Assembly (NCBI RefSeq): GCF_024139115.2 | Contig: NC_085141.1 | Span: 33,619,242 to 33,683,241 of the forward strand | Direction: 5' to 3' | Origin: Armigeres subalbatus | Taxonomy: Eukaryota > Arthropoda > Insecta > Diptera > Culicidae | Length of the DNA stretch: 64,000 nucleotides | Shown here: one piece after another, positions 44,524 to 55,965 of the stretch | Layout of the letters: each line of letters opens with the position of its first letter | Position numbering within the stretch: position 1 is the first letter of the stretch | The notes under the pieces: model-generated | Seen by the model: the letters and a program-made list of their open reading frames with translations, nothing else | What the model was told of the DNA's origin: nothing | Databases searched by the model: none | Position numbers and translations under genes: made by a program

Positions 44524-45728
44524 CTCTGGACCATTTGTGTATTAACAGAATAATAGTTTTTGGAAGCATAATGGACTTAAAAAGCGTAAAAATCAGGAGA
44601 TTCAAACTTATAACTATCGAGCTGCCAATGATCATGCAACGGATTTTTTTTTTTTGATGGCGAGTAATCTAACTATACTGCCCATGTCGCAAATGTGTAA
44701 CATTTGAGTTTTTGCCGATTATGAGTTAATCTTAAGAATCCTAAGTAACCTAAGAATTAAATCAGTTTAGTTGTAGTGATTCAAATTGGTGCATTTAATT
44801 TAATATGAATCTAAGACATACATCTCCCAGCAGCTGCCCTAGATACCTAGTTTAGTTGTGGTTCAGATTCAAAAGCTCAAAAACAAAACTGTTCTATCTT
44901 TCTGCAGATTGAATCACGAGATTCAAATATTTCTTTTATGTTTTGTCGATTGAACGCGTTATTTTAATCTATGGAATTCGGATCAATGCACTTTTGCAAT
45001 TACCCGGCACTTCTGAGCAGCAAGATAATTATTTTATTTATTTAAACAAAGCTAAAACATTATTTTGCTTCAGATTCCAACGAGAATAGTGTTCTAAAAT
45101 TTGAAGGAAAAATGAATCACTGCTGATCAGTGATCAATCAGTTAATTGGTTCGCAGTCTTATTTTTTTCTATTTGCAAAAATTTGGTTTTCAAATAGAAA
45201 GATGCATTATGAATTGAAGGCCCACTCTTTATCACAATACCAAATATTTGTCAAACTATTTTAGACATCTATCAAACTGTATAGATGTCGACATTGTTAT
45301 CAGTCAGACTTGACAAATTTGTTATTATTATTAATTTGGAATTTGTTATTGTGACATAGACAGTGCTGATAACTTTTCGCTATAGCGAAACATGCGTATC
45401 TGAAATGAAAGAATGAGCTTTAAATTGCAATAAAGTTTTGAAACATGTTTTAGATGGTGCACTTTTTCTTTTAACGACAGCTTGAAATCGAGCCTGAAAT
45501 TTAAAAAAAATACTGTTTATTTTTTTTTATTCGAATTAAATCTGCCCTCGAGCGATATTGTCGCATGCGTCACTGTGTTCCGTGCTTAAAGCCACCGCTT
45601 GACAGCTAGCACCAAGTTTTCGGCTTCAATCACATTGTATGCAGATGACAGCCGTTTCAGGGGGCTGAGTTTTACCAGAAACGGCATACAAAAGTACTCG
45701 GCAACTCCATCGGCAACGCAAAATCTAC
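44524..45728. other. noncoding, no assignable feature
   Basis: A+T-rich DNA with short ORFs only. No termini recognised. Confidence 0.35.
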
Positions 45729-46058
45729 ACGGTTAGAAAAAAGTACCTAATTTTAGGTACTTTTTTCTTCTTGCATCTCCCTCTCACTCTCTTCCCTTTG
45801 TTGTCATAAAATGACGAGCAAAACCACTCAACAATGGCATTAAAGTGTGGGAACCCAACGTTGAGTAATCTCATGTTTACAAAAGTTGAGTAAAATTTAC
45901 CTAACTTTTGGTTAGTTTCTATTTAAAATTAAGTATATTTTACTTAATATTAGGTGAATTTCACTTAATTTCAAGAAAAAATTACTTAATTTTGAGTTCT
46001 CACACTGAACTCCCGATTTGAGTTGAGTACCTAATATTAGGTACTTTTTTCTAACCGT
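45729..46058. mobile_element. 330-bp MITE with subterminal palindromes
   Basis: Ends ACGGTTAGAAAAAAGTACCT and AGGTACTTTTTTCTAACCGT are inverted repeats of about 31 bp. Each end also folds on itself: AAAAAAGTACCTAA/TTAGGTACTTTTTT on the left is a perfect dyad. The interior has repeated ACTTAATTTT and TTAATATTAGGT motifs. No TSD was identified and no protein is encoded. Confidence 0.65.
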
Positions 46059-47429
46059 TTATAGGTTCGTCTCAAAGATGAACTTTTTATAGGACAAATG
46101 GGGCTTACAGGGTTATAATCTAATCAACTTAGTTTTACGAATTGAGGTGATGTCTGTGTGTGCGGGTTTGTATGTATGTGTGTGCGCAAAACACGTACAA
46201 AATTATCTCCTATTTTGAGCACTTGTCCTTGGCCTATTTGTTTGCACAAAAAATTCCATTCAACGGCAAAACTTGCTATAAATATAAATGAATGTAAATT
46301 ATAGAATAAATTCACCTATCGTTGCTATTTTTACATACTGCTCACACATAATTTTTTTCATATGTAAAACATGTGAAAGGCATTAATACCAGGCATTAAT
46401 ACCAGGCATTAATATAGGTAAATTAATCAGGCGTTTTCTTATGCACATTAGTCAAATCACCACTGAAATCACAATGATAACAAAGAAGGAACATAGGGTC
46501 ATGCGCTAATTCGTCCATGGCGCTAATTCATGTCATATCAAATTCTAATTCACTAAATACTCGCGATTGATCATTTAAATCAATGAAATTATCACCTGGC
46601 GAGATAGAAAAAAGTGTACACTATCATCTAAACTCATTCCAGCCACATTCCGGTGTTACTTTCATTGAAAAACTCTTCAAACAAACTTCACTATTCAGTA
46701 TATTTGCAACATTACCTAACTTTTCCATGCGACGAAGGAAAATCCAATCGCTTCCACTCCAAGCAAAGCCGCGTAACATCGTCATCAAAATCGATGTTTT
46801 TCAAAAACTTCCACTACACTTTTTCACCTTTTTTCTCCGCTATGCACTAAATTAAAGGAATATCTTTCACTGAATTGTGAAATTATTCGAAAACACACTC
46901 CCGAAAGGCGTTAAAAGAAACTATTTTCCAAACTTTGGAGATTTTAAATTATTTTCCTTTCGTCACCTTGTTTACAGGCTGAGAACGCGTTGCCAAACTG
47001 ACGATTTGAACTGGAATAATCTTATATTACATATCTTATAAAACACAATGCAGTCAATAAATTTCGTTTGTTCGCTTATTTTCCGCTAGCGTAATAAAAG
47101 TAAAGTCTTCCAAATACATTTTTTTCATCCAAACTCGTCATGTACACCAAAATTTGATACTATTCCAAAGTATTGAAAACTGGGAAATAATTTCATAGTA
47201 GAAATTTGATGGCAACACTACCCACGTACATGTCCCGCTCTTGTGCTAGTTGTTTGACAGACTGATGCATTTTACTGAATAGAAGTACCTTTTTTATGCA
47301 AATTAAATGGGATTGTACTGGGAAATTTTTTGAACTGGAACAAAAAGCAAACTTGTTTAGACTTTAGAAATTGAGGGACATGATAGTTATTATGCAAGAA
47401 AATAGTTCGTCCAGTTATTCAAGAATTTT
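46059..47429. other. noncoding; includes a 13-bp tandem triplet
   Basis: 46128-46195 repeats, in reverse, the CA-rich dispersed block of 5522-5705. 46379-46418 has three copies of AGGCATTAATACC. Otherwise A+T-rich without recognisable genes. Confidence 0.4.
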
Positions 47430-47870
47430 CTGGAATAAAATGCTTGTGTACTACACTCGTGAACAAAGATCTGTAGTGCTGATTTAAATATGGTACCCGC
47501 TTCTTGTGGTACAGAGAAAATATATTGTAGACAATATAAGTTCTAGTCTTCCTAGGAATCCATGGAGTAAGGCCTTTCGATCTTGGAGTAAGGAATATGA
47601 TCTTGGTCATTCAGGACATTCCTGGAGTAAGGCCTTCCGATCTACACGCATAACCAAAGATCAATTTACTCAATTGAAAAATGGTACATGCTCTCTGTAG
47701 TATAACGAATGGAATGCGTTCACAACATATGCTCTTGGTTACCCAAGAAATTCCTGAAATAAGGCCTTCCGATCTACACGCGTGACCAAAGACTGTGGAC
47801 AACAGTTCAAAAGCACAAAACATCAAATGAACAAATTTTCAAAATTTCAATGCGATGATTGAAACAAAAT
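47430..47870. repeat. small tandem repeats with GATCTACACGCGT motif
   Basis: GGAGTAAGGCCTTTCGATCT, GTAAGGCCTTCCGATCTAC and AAGGCCTTCCGATCTACACG occur at about 47566, 47625 and 47760. Each of the last two is followed by CACGC(A/G)T(A/G)ACCAAAGA. An inverted copy of the GATCTACACGCGTAACCAA block lies at 49145-49170, just beyond satellite copy 3. Confidence 0.5.
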
Positions 47871-47879
47871 GTTGAATAA

Positions 47880-49142
47880 TACGTTTAAAATATGCTTCCG
47901 AACTAAAATCTTGAGACTAAAGGTTCGGAAGCTACAATTTGAGAAGCATGAAGTTTCTTTTTTGAAAAGCTCAGTTTTTTTTTTGCAAGAGGATTGGAAG
48001 CATCACTCTACGCTTCTCGAGACCTCTGTCCAAGCAGCTCAGATGCCTCTTTCAAGACGGCCTTTCAAAAGATTCGGAAGCCTACTTTCAAGAGTTTTGA
48101 AAGCATCCTTTCAAGAGGCCCGGAAGCCTCCTTTCAAGAGGCCCGGAAGCCTCCTTTCAAGAGGCCCGGAAGCCTCCTTTCAAGAGGCCCGGAAGCCTCC
48201 TTTCAAGAGGCCCGGAAGCCTCCTTTCAAGAGGCCCGGAAGCCTCCTTTCAAGAGGCCCGGAAGCCTCCTTTCAAGAGGCCTGGAAGCCTCCTTTCAAGA
48301 GGCCTGGAAGCCTCCTTTCAAGAGGCTCAGAGTCTCCTTTCAAGAGGCCTGGAAGCCTCCTTTCAAAGACTCAGGAAGCCTCCTTTCAAGAGGCCTCGGA
48401 AGCCTCCTTTCAAAGGCTCGGAGGCCTCCTTTCAAGAGGCCTCAGAAGCCTCCTTCAAGAGGCCTCAAGCCTCCTTTCAAGAGGCCTGGAAGCCTCCTTT
48501 CAAGAGGCTCAAGCCTCCTTTCAAGAGGCCTGGAAGCCTCCTTTCAAGAGGCTCAGGAAGCCTCCTTTCAAGAGGCTCGAAGCCTCCTTTCAAGAGGCTT
48601 GGAAGCCTTCCTTCAAGATACTCAGAAGCCTCCTTTCAAGAGGCTCGGAAGTCTCCTTTCAAGAGGCTCGGAAGCCTCTTTTCAAGAGGCTCGGAAGCCT
48701 TCTTTCAAGAGGCTCGGAAGCCTCCTTTCAAGAGGCTCGGAAGCCTCATTTCAAGAGGCTCGGAAGCATCCTTTCAAGAAGCTTGGAAGCCTACATTCAA
48801 GAGGCCCGGAAGCCTTGTTTTAAGAGGCCCGGAAGCCTCCTTTCAAGAGGCCCGGAAGCCTTCTTTCAAGAAGCCTTCTTTCCGGTCCAAAAGACCCGAA
48901 AGGCTCCTTTCAAGATTCGTGAAGGCCTTCTACAAAACGCTTGATCAATAAACCTACGGAGTAATGCAAATTTCAGCCAACTTTTTGGAGAGCCATAAAT
49001 CCCGTTAGGTTTCAGGTCAATTTTTCATATATGTTATGAGTTACGCTTTTTTTGATTTACAGCAAAAAAATATAGAGGGCACCTCAATTAATGAAAAAGT
49101 TCGAAGGGGTACCTCTCGAAAAAAAAAGGTTGGGAACCGCTG
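47880..49142 (+). mobile_element. hAT-like element carrying the 23-bp satellite (copy 3)
   Basis: The satellite (47930-48930) is followed by a unique block containing CAGCCAACTTTTTGGAGAGC, then TTCGAAGGGGTACCTCTCG and GGTTGGGAACCGCTG, ending at 49142. The block is the reverse complement of the left part of copy 1. 48110-48300 holds nearly identical GAGGCCCGGAAGCCTCC units, and both edges are diverged. The left terminus is not recognisable. Long ORFs in two frames (360 and 316 codons) are products of the frame-cycling 23-bp unit, not genes. Confidence 0.75.
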
Positions 49143-49169
49143 CTGTAGATCATTGGTTACGCGTGTAGA

Positions 49170-50583
49170 TCTGGAGGCCTTAACTTCAAAGGTTTGGGAG
49201 GATGAGGTTCTGCCGCAGGAGTGGATGGAAGGTGCCGTGTGTCCCATCTACAAAAAGGACGATAAGCTGGATTGTAGCAACTACCGCGCAATCACATTGC
49301 TGAATGCCGCCTACAAGGTACTCTCCCAAATTTTATGCCGTCGACTAACACCAATTGCAAGAGAGTTCGTGGGGCAGTACCAGGCGGAATTTATGGGTGA
49401 ACGCTCTACCACAGACCAGGTGTTCGCCATACGTCAGGTATAGCAGAAATGCCGCGAATACAACGTGCCCACACATCATCTATTTATCGACTTCAAAGCC
49501 GCATATGATACAATCGATCAGTTATGGCAGCTAATGCACGAAAACGGATTTCCGGATAAACTGATACGGTTGATCAAGGCGACGATGGATCGGGTGATGT
49601 GCGTAGTTCGAGTTTCAGGGGCATTCTCGAGTCCCTTCGAAACCCGTAGAGGGTTACGGCAAGGTGATGGTCTTTCGTGTCCGCTATTCAACATCGCTTT
49701 GGAGGGAGTAATACGAAGAGCAGGGATTGACACGAGTGGTACGATTTTCACGAAGTCCGTCCAGTTATTTGGTTTCGCCGACGACATTGATATCATGGCA
49801 CGTAACTTTGAGAGGATGGAGGAAGCCTACATCAGACTGAAAAGCGAAGCTAAACGGATTGGACTAGCCATCAACACGTCGAAGACGAAGTACATGATAA
49901 GAAGAGGCTCAAGAGAGGTCAATGTGAGCCACCCACCACGAGTTTCTATCTGTGGTGACGAAATCGAGGTGGTTGAAGAATTCGTGTACTTGGGCTCACT
50001 GGTGACCGCCGATAACGATACCAGCAAAGAAATTCGGAGACGCATAGTGGCTGGAAATCGTACGTACTTTGGACTCCGCAAGACGCTCCGATCGAATAGA
50101 GTTCGCCGCCGTACCAAACTGACTATCTACAAAACGCTTATAAGACCGGTAGTTCTCTACGGACACGAGACCTGGATGATGCTCGTGGAGGACCAACGCG
50201 CAATGGGAGTTTTCGAAAGGAAAGTGTTGCGTACCATCTATAGTGGGGTGCAGATGGCGGACGGTACGTGGTGGAGGCGAATGAACCACGAGTTGCATCA
50301 GCTGTTGGGAGAACCATCCATAGTTCACACCGCGAAAATCGGAAGATTGCGGTGGGCCGGGCACGTAGCCAGAATGTCGGACAGTAATCCGGTGAAAATG
50401 GTTCTCGACAACGATCCGACGGGAACAAGAAGGCGAGGTGCACAGCGGGCAAGGTGGATCGATCAGGTGGAGGACGACTTGCGGACCCTCCGCAGACTGC
50501 GTGGTTGGCGAAGTGCAGCCATGGACCGAGCCGAATGGAGAAGACTCTTATATATCGCACAGGCCACTTCGGCCTTAGTCTGA
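49170..50583 (+). pseudogene. RTE-clade retrotransposon RT, 5'-truncated, one in-frame stop
   Basis: It reads LEALTSKVWEDEVLPQEWME, CPIYKKDDKLDCSNYRAITL, then a TAG at 49441-49443 (RQV*QKC), LFIDFKAAYDTID, RRGLRQGDGLSCPLFNIALE and catalytic FADDIDIM. A thumb follows (FVYLGSLVTADNDTSKEIRR, FGLRKTLRSNRVRRRTKL, LYGHETW, GRLRWAGHVARM, NPVKMVLDNDPTGTRRRGAQ), with a natural stop at 50581-50583. The endonuclease half is missing. Apart from the single stop the frame is intact for over 460 codons, so this is the youngest RTE copy here. The 3' tail is AATAAATAAATAATAATAAT, typical of RTE short-repeat tails. It starts about 27 bp after the end of satellite copy 3. Confidence 0.85.
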
Positions 50584-50607
50584 ATAAATAAATAATAATA
50601 ATAATAA

Positions 50608-52530
50608 GTACAAAGTATTGTCTAATCGAGGTGAGGCACCTGGTGTTAACGATGAAATCATCAAATCGTAAGAAGTGATCATTCAACAAGTAAATTTTTC
50701 TTCCATTTCGCTAATCCTCATTCGGAATTGAGAAACGATACTAATCATAAGGCCTTTGGCGTCGTCCACGACGTCATCCATCGTCATGCACATTCAGCGA
50801 CCTTTCCAAAGCAGACGAGATGCAACGGTTCAAGGAAAATCATCATCACCTTCTCCTGATGCAGTTCGTAGCCGTACATGAATCTGCTTGGGCATTCTTG
50901 GTGGGCCGGCGGCTCTTGGTACCCAAAATCCGCTCCCGGCAACAACGAGACTGACCCATAAATTCAAGCCTTGGTGTTGCGCCGCAGTAAATCCCCGTTC
51001 GATTGCAACCGCGCTCATCCTGACTAGCCACCCTCTCCCCGGTGCCATTTCGCTTGTTTCAGGCTCCATTACGTTTATTATCATTGCATTTTGATTCGTT
51101 AATAATTTGAAAATATGAAGCCAAATTACATTATTATCGTAGCATTTCTTTATGCGCTCCACGCAGACATGGTTCGAAATGTGAACGTTCTCTGATAAAG
51201 GAAAATACAGCATGAAATACTAAATAAATGAATAATAAATATGTATGAAAACTACGCAACAAGATGTCACCATTTATTTATTACGTTGTTTATGGAAACA
51301 TGCTTCTTTTTGCACGACAAAACATATTTTGTTCTCCGATATTAGAATTAATGACATTTTCCATTAAATACTCATGTACAAGCGTTTTTGCATTTTGTAA
51401 CACAGTCGTAACCCCACGCATATTGTACAAAACGTGAACGACGAGGCATGGCGGTTCTAAGTTTCATTTATTGAATAAATAAATTTCGTTATGAATTTTT
51501 TTTTAAAAATCGTTCACTTTTTATGAATCGTTTGTTGTGCTGTCGGAATCCACGATATCGTCGTTCGCCATTTGACTTTCTTCCAGCAAACGACGACCGC
51601 GTCCAGACGGAAAAGCCTTCCTCCATTAATTTAAGACAATATTTGCTCATGTTGTACATCATTGCCGCAGCCGCCATCCAGTGGACTGCGAATGGCAATT
51701 TTTTGCCTTTGAGCCGCGGCAGTTGTTTTACAACGAACATCCGCATGTTAAATCAACATTTCGCTGACCCAAAGCAGATATTGGAACAAGTTTGATTCAG
51801 GTTTTAGCATCATTCGTTGGATTTTCAGTCATGCACATTGTAACGATTCGCATATTTAGCTAAATTTGACTTATCAATTCTTCTGTTAAATTTGTAATTT
51901 GTAAAATTATCTATCATTTTATAAAATTTTTAATTAATTGTTATTGTTCGTCGATCAGATTATTTATCATTTATTTTAATACGTACCATCGAGAAATCAG
52001 CAACTTCGGCAAACACGACTATCTGGAACAAAAATAAAAAGAAATGGTTAATAATTAATCTTATCTTTTCTTTCACTTGTAAAACAAAATGCTATACAAT
52101 TCTCTTCGGACACCACGGCTGTGTAAAATAAAAACCAACTCAACAAAATTCCCATCTGCCAGCCAACAGCCATGAGAAAATTCCTGGGGTGTCATTTCTC
52201 TAAGAAGCGTATAATTCAACTATTGCCAGTTTGCCGCAGCAGATACCGTCAGTCAAACTGTCAGTAAAAGTCATAAATATTCACACCGAAACCAATTACT
52301 TTGCTACATCTTTGCGTGAGACAACCATTTCTACTGCGTGGAAATCTAAAAATGTTCGCTCTGAATTTTAATTAATGATTGCTTCCCTCTCTGTGTCAAA
52401 TTTGCACTAAATGCTTCACGGGCTGAAGCTAATAGAATCTTAAGTATCAGAAGCTTGCCTCAATGAGTTACAATGAACTAACTTCAGGAATGGGTTATTT
52501 CCTTCTAGCATCTAAAAAACCTGACGATAA
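50608..52530. other. noncoding, no assignable feature
   Basis: 50720-51100 is GC-richer with overlapping unrecognised ORFs. 51489-51795 has ORFs of 85-90 codons on both strands without recognisable domains. The remainder is A+T-rich. No transposon ends found. Confidence 0.35.
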
Positions 52531-52534
52531 TCTT

Positions 52535-53240
52535 ATACATGCATTCATCTCTTAGACTAGGTACTCCGTGTTTTCTTAACACTATCATCCTTATTTGTTA
52601 TGGCACATTTTTAGTTTTTATTAATACATTTCAATTGCCTCTGGCAGTTAGAATTATTTCTCTGGTTGTAATTAACCATGTAGGAATTACAAAAAATATA
52701 CTAGGGGTACAAGGAGCTTATAGAAGTCCTAAATATTTAGCTTCGCTACCCCAATTAATTGGAACCCCATTGATAGTGACAATATGTCTGCTAGAAGGTT
52801 TCAGATAAGAACCTCTCGGTTTATGTGGGAAAATTATAAGCTGAGTTTTGGAAGCATTCGGGGAGATTTTCCATTTTTGCAAATAAGTGGAAAAAATATC
52901 CAAACTTTGTCATGTCATGTCATTTTCAGGCCCGTGTCATCAAAGATTTTTGACACCCTGTTATATAATATGGGCCCCAGTATGCTGCCTTGGGAAACAC
53001 CAGCTCTTACAGGTAATCTATCAGATTACGAATTCTGATAGTTTACCAGCAGTGAGCGATCTAATAAATAATTTAGGATCAGTTTAATAATCTACTGAGT
53101 AAAATTAAACTTCATCAATTTTACAATCAAACCTTCAAGCCAAATAATGTCAGAAACTTTGTCTATATCAAGAAGAGCAACTCTAGTCGAAAATCCTTCA
53201 GATTTGTTGAGTCGAATTAAATTCGTAGCTCTTAATAACT
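52535..53240 (-). pseudogene. Jockey-clade RT relic lacking the catalytic motif
   Basis: The minus strand reads RVALLDIDKVSDIIWLEGL (the LLDIEKAFD motif of the palm), then LILNYLLDRS and, after frame changes, a GPILYN-like piece. It continues directly to DIFSTYLQKWKISPNASKTQ and INGVPINWGSEAKYLGLL. About 70 residues that should hold YADD are deleted between the last two. Similarity to the Jockey element at 60-64 kb is clear (LLDIEKAFDNMW, MQTWKIKINYTQTQAILF, NGNPVKWEKEVVYLGLT). The 3' part to 52535 is only weakly recognisable. Confidence 0.65.
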
Positions 53241-53384
53241 GATAATGGTAGAATGGCCAATAGCGAATACCAAATTGCTAAACAGCAAAATTCAGGGTGT
53301 CGCCTGAAATTTGAGAATAAATTTCCCTGACTTTCCAGATCATTTATCGAAAATTTACAGGAATCAAAAATGTTTTTTTTATTC

Positions 53385-53890
53385 CTTTATTACCAGACTG
53401 TGCAATACATAAAAGTCGTCTCCATTCAGCTCGGTCCATGGCTGCACTTCGCCAACCACGCAGTCTGCGGAGGGTCCGCAAATCGTCCTCCTGTGCACTG
53501 TGCACCTCGCCTTCTTGTTCCCGTCGGATCGTTGTCGAGAACCATTTTCACTGGATTACTGTGAGACGTTCTGGCTACGTGCCTGGCCCACCGCAGTCTT
53601 CCGATTTTCGCGGTGTGAACGATGGATGGTTCTCCCAACAGCTGATGCAACTCGTGGTTCATTCGCCTCCTCCACGTACCGTCCGCCATCTGCACCCCAC
53701 CATAGATGGTACGCAACACTTTCCTTTCGAAATCTCCCAGTGCGCGTTGGTCCTCCGCGAGTATCGTCCAGGTCTCGTGTCCGTAGAGAACTACCGGTCT
53801 AATAAACGTTTTGTAGATAGTCATTTTTGTACGGCGGCGAACTCTTTTCGATCGGAGCGTTTTGCGGAGTCCAAAGTCCGGAGCCCGCCG
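53385..53890 (-). pseudogene. RTE-clade 3' fragment, close relative of the 49-50 kb copy
   Basis: The minus strand reads FGLRKTLRSKRVRRRTKMTI, LYGHETWTILAEDQRALGD, FERKVLRTIYGGVQMADGTW and NPVKMVLDNDPTGTRRRGAQ, differing from the 49170-50583 copy by only scattered residues. It is 5'-truncated at about 53880, where the frame runs on into GC-rich CGCCGCCGCC DNA. About 23 bp is missing after RRGAQ, which shifts the frame; the DNA nevertheless continues to match through the C-terminal codons to TGTATTGCAC at about 53400. The Trp-Ala-Gly of RLRWAGH is changed to RLRWARH. Confidence 0.8.
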
Positions 53891-54049
53891 CGCCACGCCG
53901 CCGCCGCCGACAGTTTTTGGCAGGTCGCCGCCACCGGCATTTTTGCATCGGCGCGCCGCCATTTGAAATTCGTCACGCTGTTAGTCTTATAATTTTCCAC
54001 GCCGATTCAAACTTGAAGAAATCCGCAGAATTTTCCATTAAAATTTGGA

Positions 54050-54990
54050 CGATTTATTGAAACTTCTGTAGATTTTCAGGGATACCGACAGGGAATCCTC
54101 CAAGGATTTCGATGATTGAAGTGAACCTCCAGGAATTCTGAAGGCAATCCACCAGGGATTCCGACAGGAATGTTCTAGGGATTCCAATGAGAATTGTCTA
54201 GAGATTCCGAATAGAATCCTCCAGGAATTCCGACGAGAATATTCAGGGATTTCGTAGGCAATGTTCCAGGGATGTAGAAGCAAATCGTCGAATGATTCCG
54301 AAGCAATCTGTAGAGGGATCCCGAAAAAAATCGTGGAGGGACTCCGAATCAATCCTCCAGAGATTCCGTAAATAATTCTCCAGCGATTCCGAAGGGAATC
54401 CTCCATGTATGTTTAAGCAAATCGTTGAAGAATTCCGAAGCAAATCTTTGAGGGGCTCCGAAGCAAATCTTTGAGGGATTCCGAAGTAAAACGTTGAAGG
54501 AGTCCGAAATTAATCTTCTAGGAATTCCGATGCAAACCGTCGAAGTATTCCGAAGCGAATTGTCGAATGATTCCGAAGCAATTCGCCGAGGGATACCGAA
54601 ATTAATCGTCTGAGGGATTCCGATTGTCGAACGATTTCGAAGCAAATCATTCAGGGATTACGAGGCAAAACGTCGAGAGACTCAGAAATGAATATTCAAG
54701 GGATTCTGAAGCAAATCTTCAAAGTATTCTGAAACAAATCGTCAAGGAATTCCGAAGCAAATCTCCGAACAATTTCGAAACAAATCTTCGAACGACTCCG
54801 AAGGGATTTCAAAGCAAATTAACAAGAGATTCGGAAACAAATCCTCCCACAGATTCCCAGAAGTATCTCTTAACGATACCGATAGGAATCCAAAGTGAAT
54901 TCTTCTGGATTCCGGTTGGAATATTTCGATGATTCTGAATGGAATTCTTTAAAGTTTCCTATGAGAATTCTTCTCGGATGCTGATGGGAT
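54050..54990. repeat. degenerate 30-bp minisatellite (GATTCCGAAGCAAATC type)
   Basis: About thirty loosely repeated 30-bp units such as GGGATTCCGAAGCAAATC, CCTCCAGGAATTCCGA and AGGGATTCCGAC. On the minus strand it is open in long frames with a 10-residue rhythm (RNPSKICFG, RRFASES). Divergence is high, so it is an old array. The ORFs (98-122 codons) are repeat translation. Confidence 0.75.
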
Positions 54991-55439
54991 CTGTGGAAAT
55001 TATCATGCTGGTAGGCATGCTGGAAAACTGTCACTCTAGTCCGTGATGGTTGACCACATGTCTTTGCTTTCTGGCAAAGTATCACGTTTGCTTTGATTGA
55101 TATTTTAGATTGATTTTTAGTAGCTCTCCGTTGTTGTTCATATTAAGCTTATTTTAATGCTTTCAAATCAATTAGATAGGTATGGCCTTTTCATAATTAT
55201 CAACAAGTGCAATTTCACTGCCACACAGGAATCTTTCTCAGAAATGAAAAAAACAAAAACACTCATTTGTTTTCCACTCATTTTATTATGATAGGCTGAA
55301 TATGTTTTCAAACTTTTTCAGTAATTCGTTCGGCTATATGTTAAACATTTATATCACCTTCAAATTATCTTTACAAATCCTGGGGGGCTATTTTTTCTAG
55401 GAAGGGGTAAGCCATTCCCCCCTCCCTCAATTGGCGATT
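54991..55439. other. noncoding spacer
   Basis: A+T-rich; no feature recognised. Confidence 0.35.
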
Positions 55440-55965
55440 TGGTCATTTGGCAAGTGTCGCTCGGCTGAATTGGTCACTCTGCCAAAAAAGCCGTTTAGCT
55501 GAATAGGTTATTTGGCAGAAAAAAAAAGAAAAAGCTGTTTGGCTACGATGTTTGTTTTGTAGAGCCAAATGACTCTTTCTGCCACCATTTCTACATTTTC
55601 GGCTAAATTACAATTTCAGCCAAATAAACTGTTAGGACAAACAACTTTTGCGGTCAAATTACCAATTCGGCCGAATGAGCCTTTCGGCTGTTATTTGCCG
55701 CTCTCCGCCAAATGTTATTTTCGGTCAAACCCTTTCGACCTAATACCGTTTTGGACAAACGTTTAATTCAGCCTAATGGAATTTTGCTAGATGGCTTTTG
55801 GCATAACCTGTTATTCTTGACTTTCGGGCAAACGATTTAGGGCGATTAGGGCGATTTGGCCGATAGACACAAGGTCGGAAGATGTTTGGCCGAATATGTC
55901 ATTTGGCCGAACAAACCATTAGGGCCAAACTCATTTGGCCGACAATTTTATTTAACTGAAATGGA
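55440..55965. repeat. GGCCGAA-type array
   Basis: Repeated TTTGGC, TTCGGCCGAATGAGCC, ATTTGGCCGAACAAACCATT and related units in both orientations; same family as 310-1860 but without the AGTGAGACGTCTCAC component. Confidence 0.65.

Noticed and set aside
47869..48951. Overlapping 360- and 316-codon ORFs
   Set aside because: Same satellite read in two frames of the same strand; real genes would not both be open with the same peptide period.
51489..51795. Opposed 85- and 90-codon ORFs as a captured transposase or viral fragment
   Set aside because: No motif could be matched to any transposase or viral protein, and both strands are open over the same interval.
54038..54645. 98- and 122-codon minus-strand ORFs
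   Set aside because: They follow the 10-residue rhythm of a degenerate 30-bp minisatellite.
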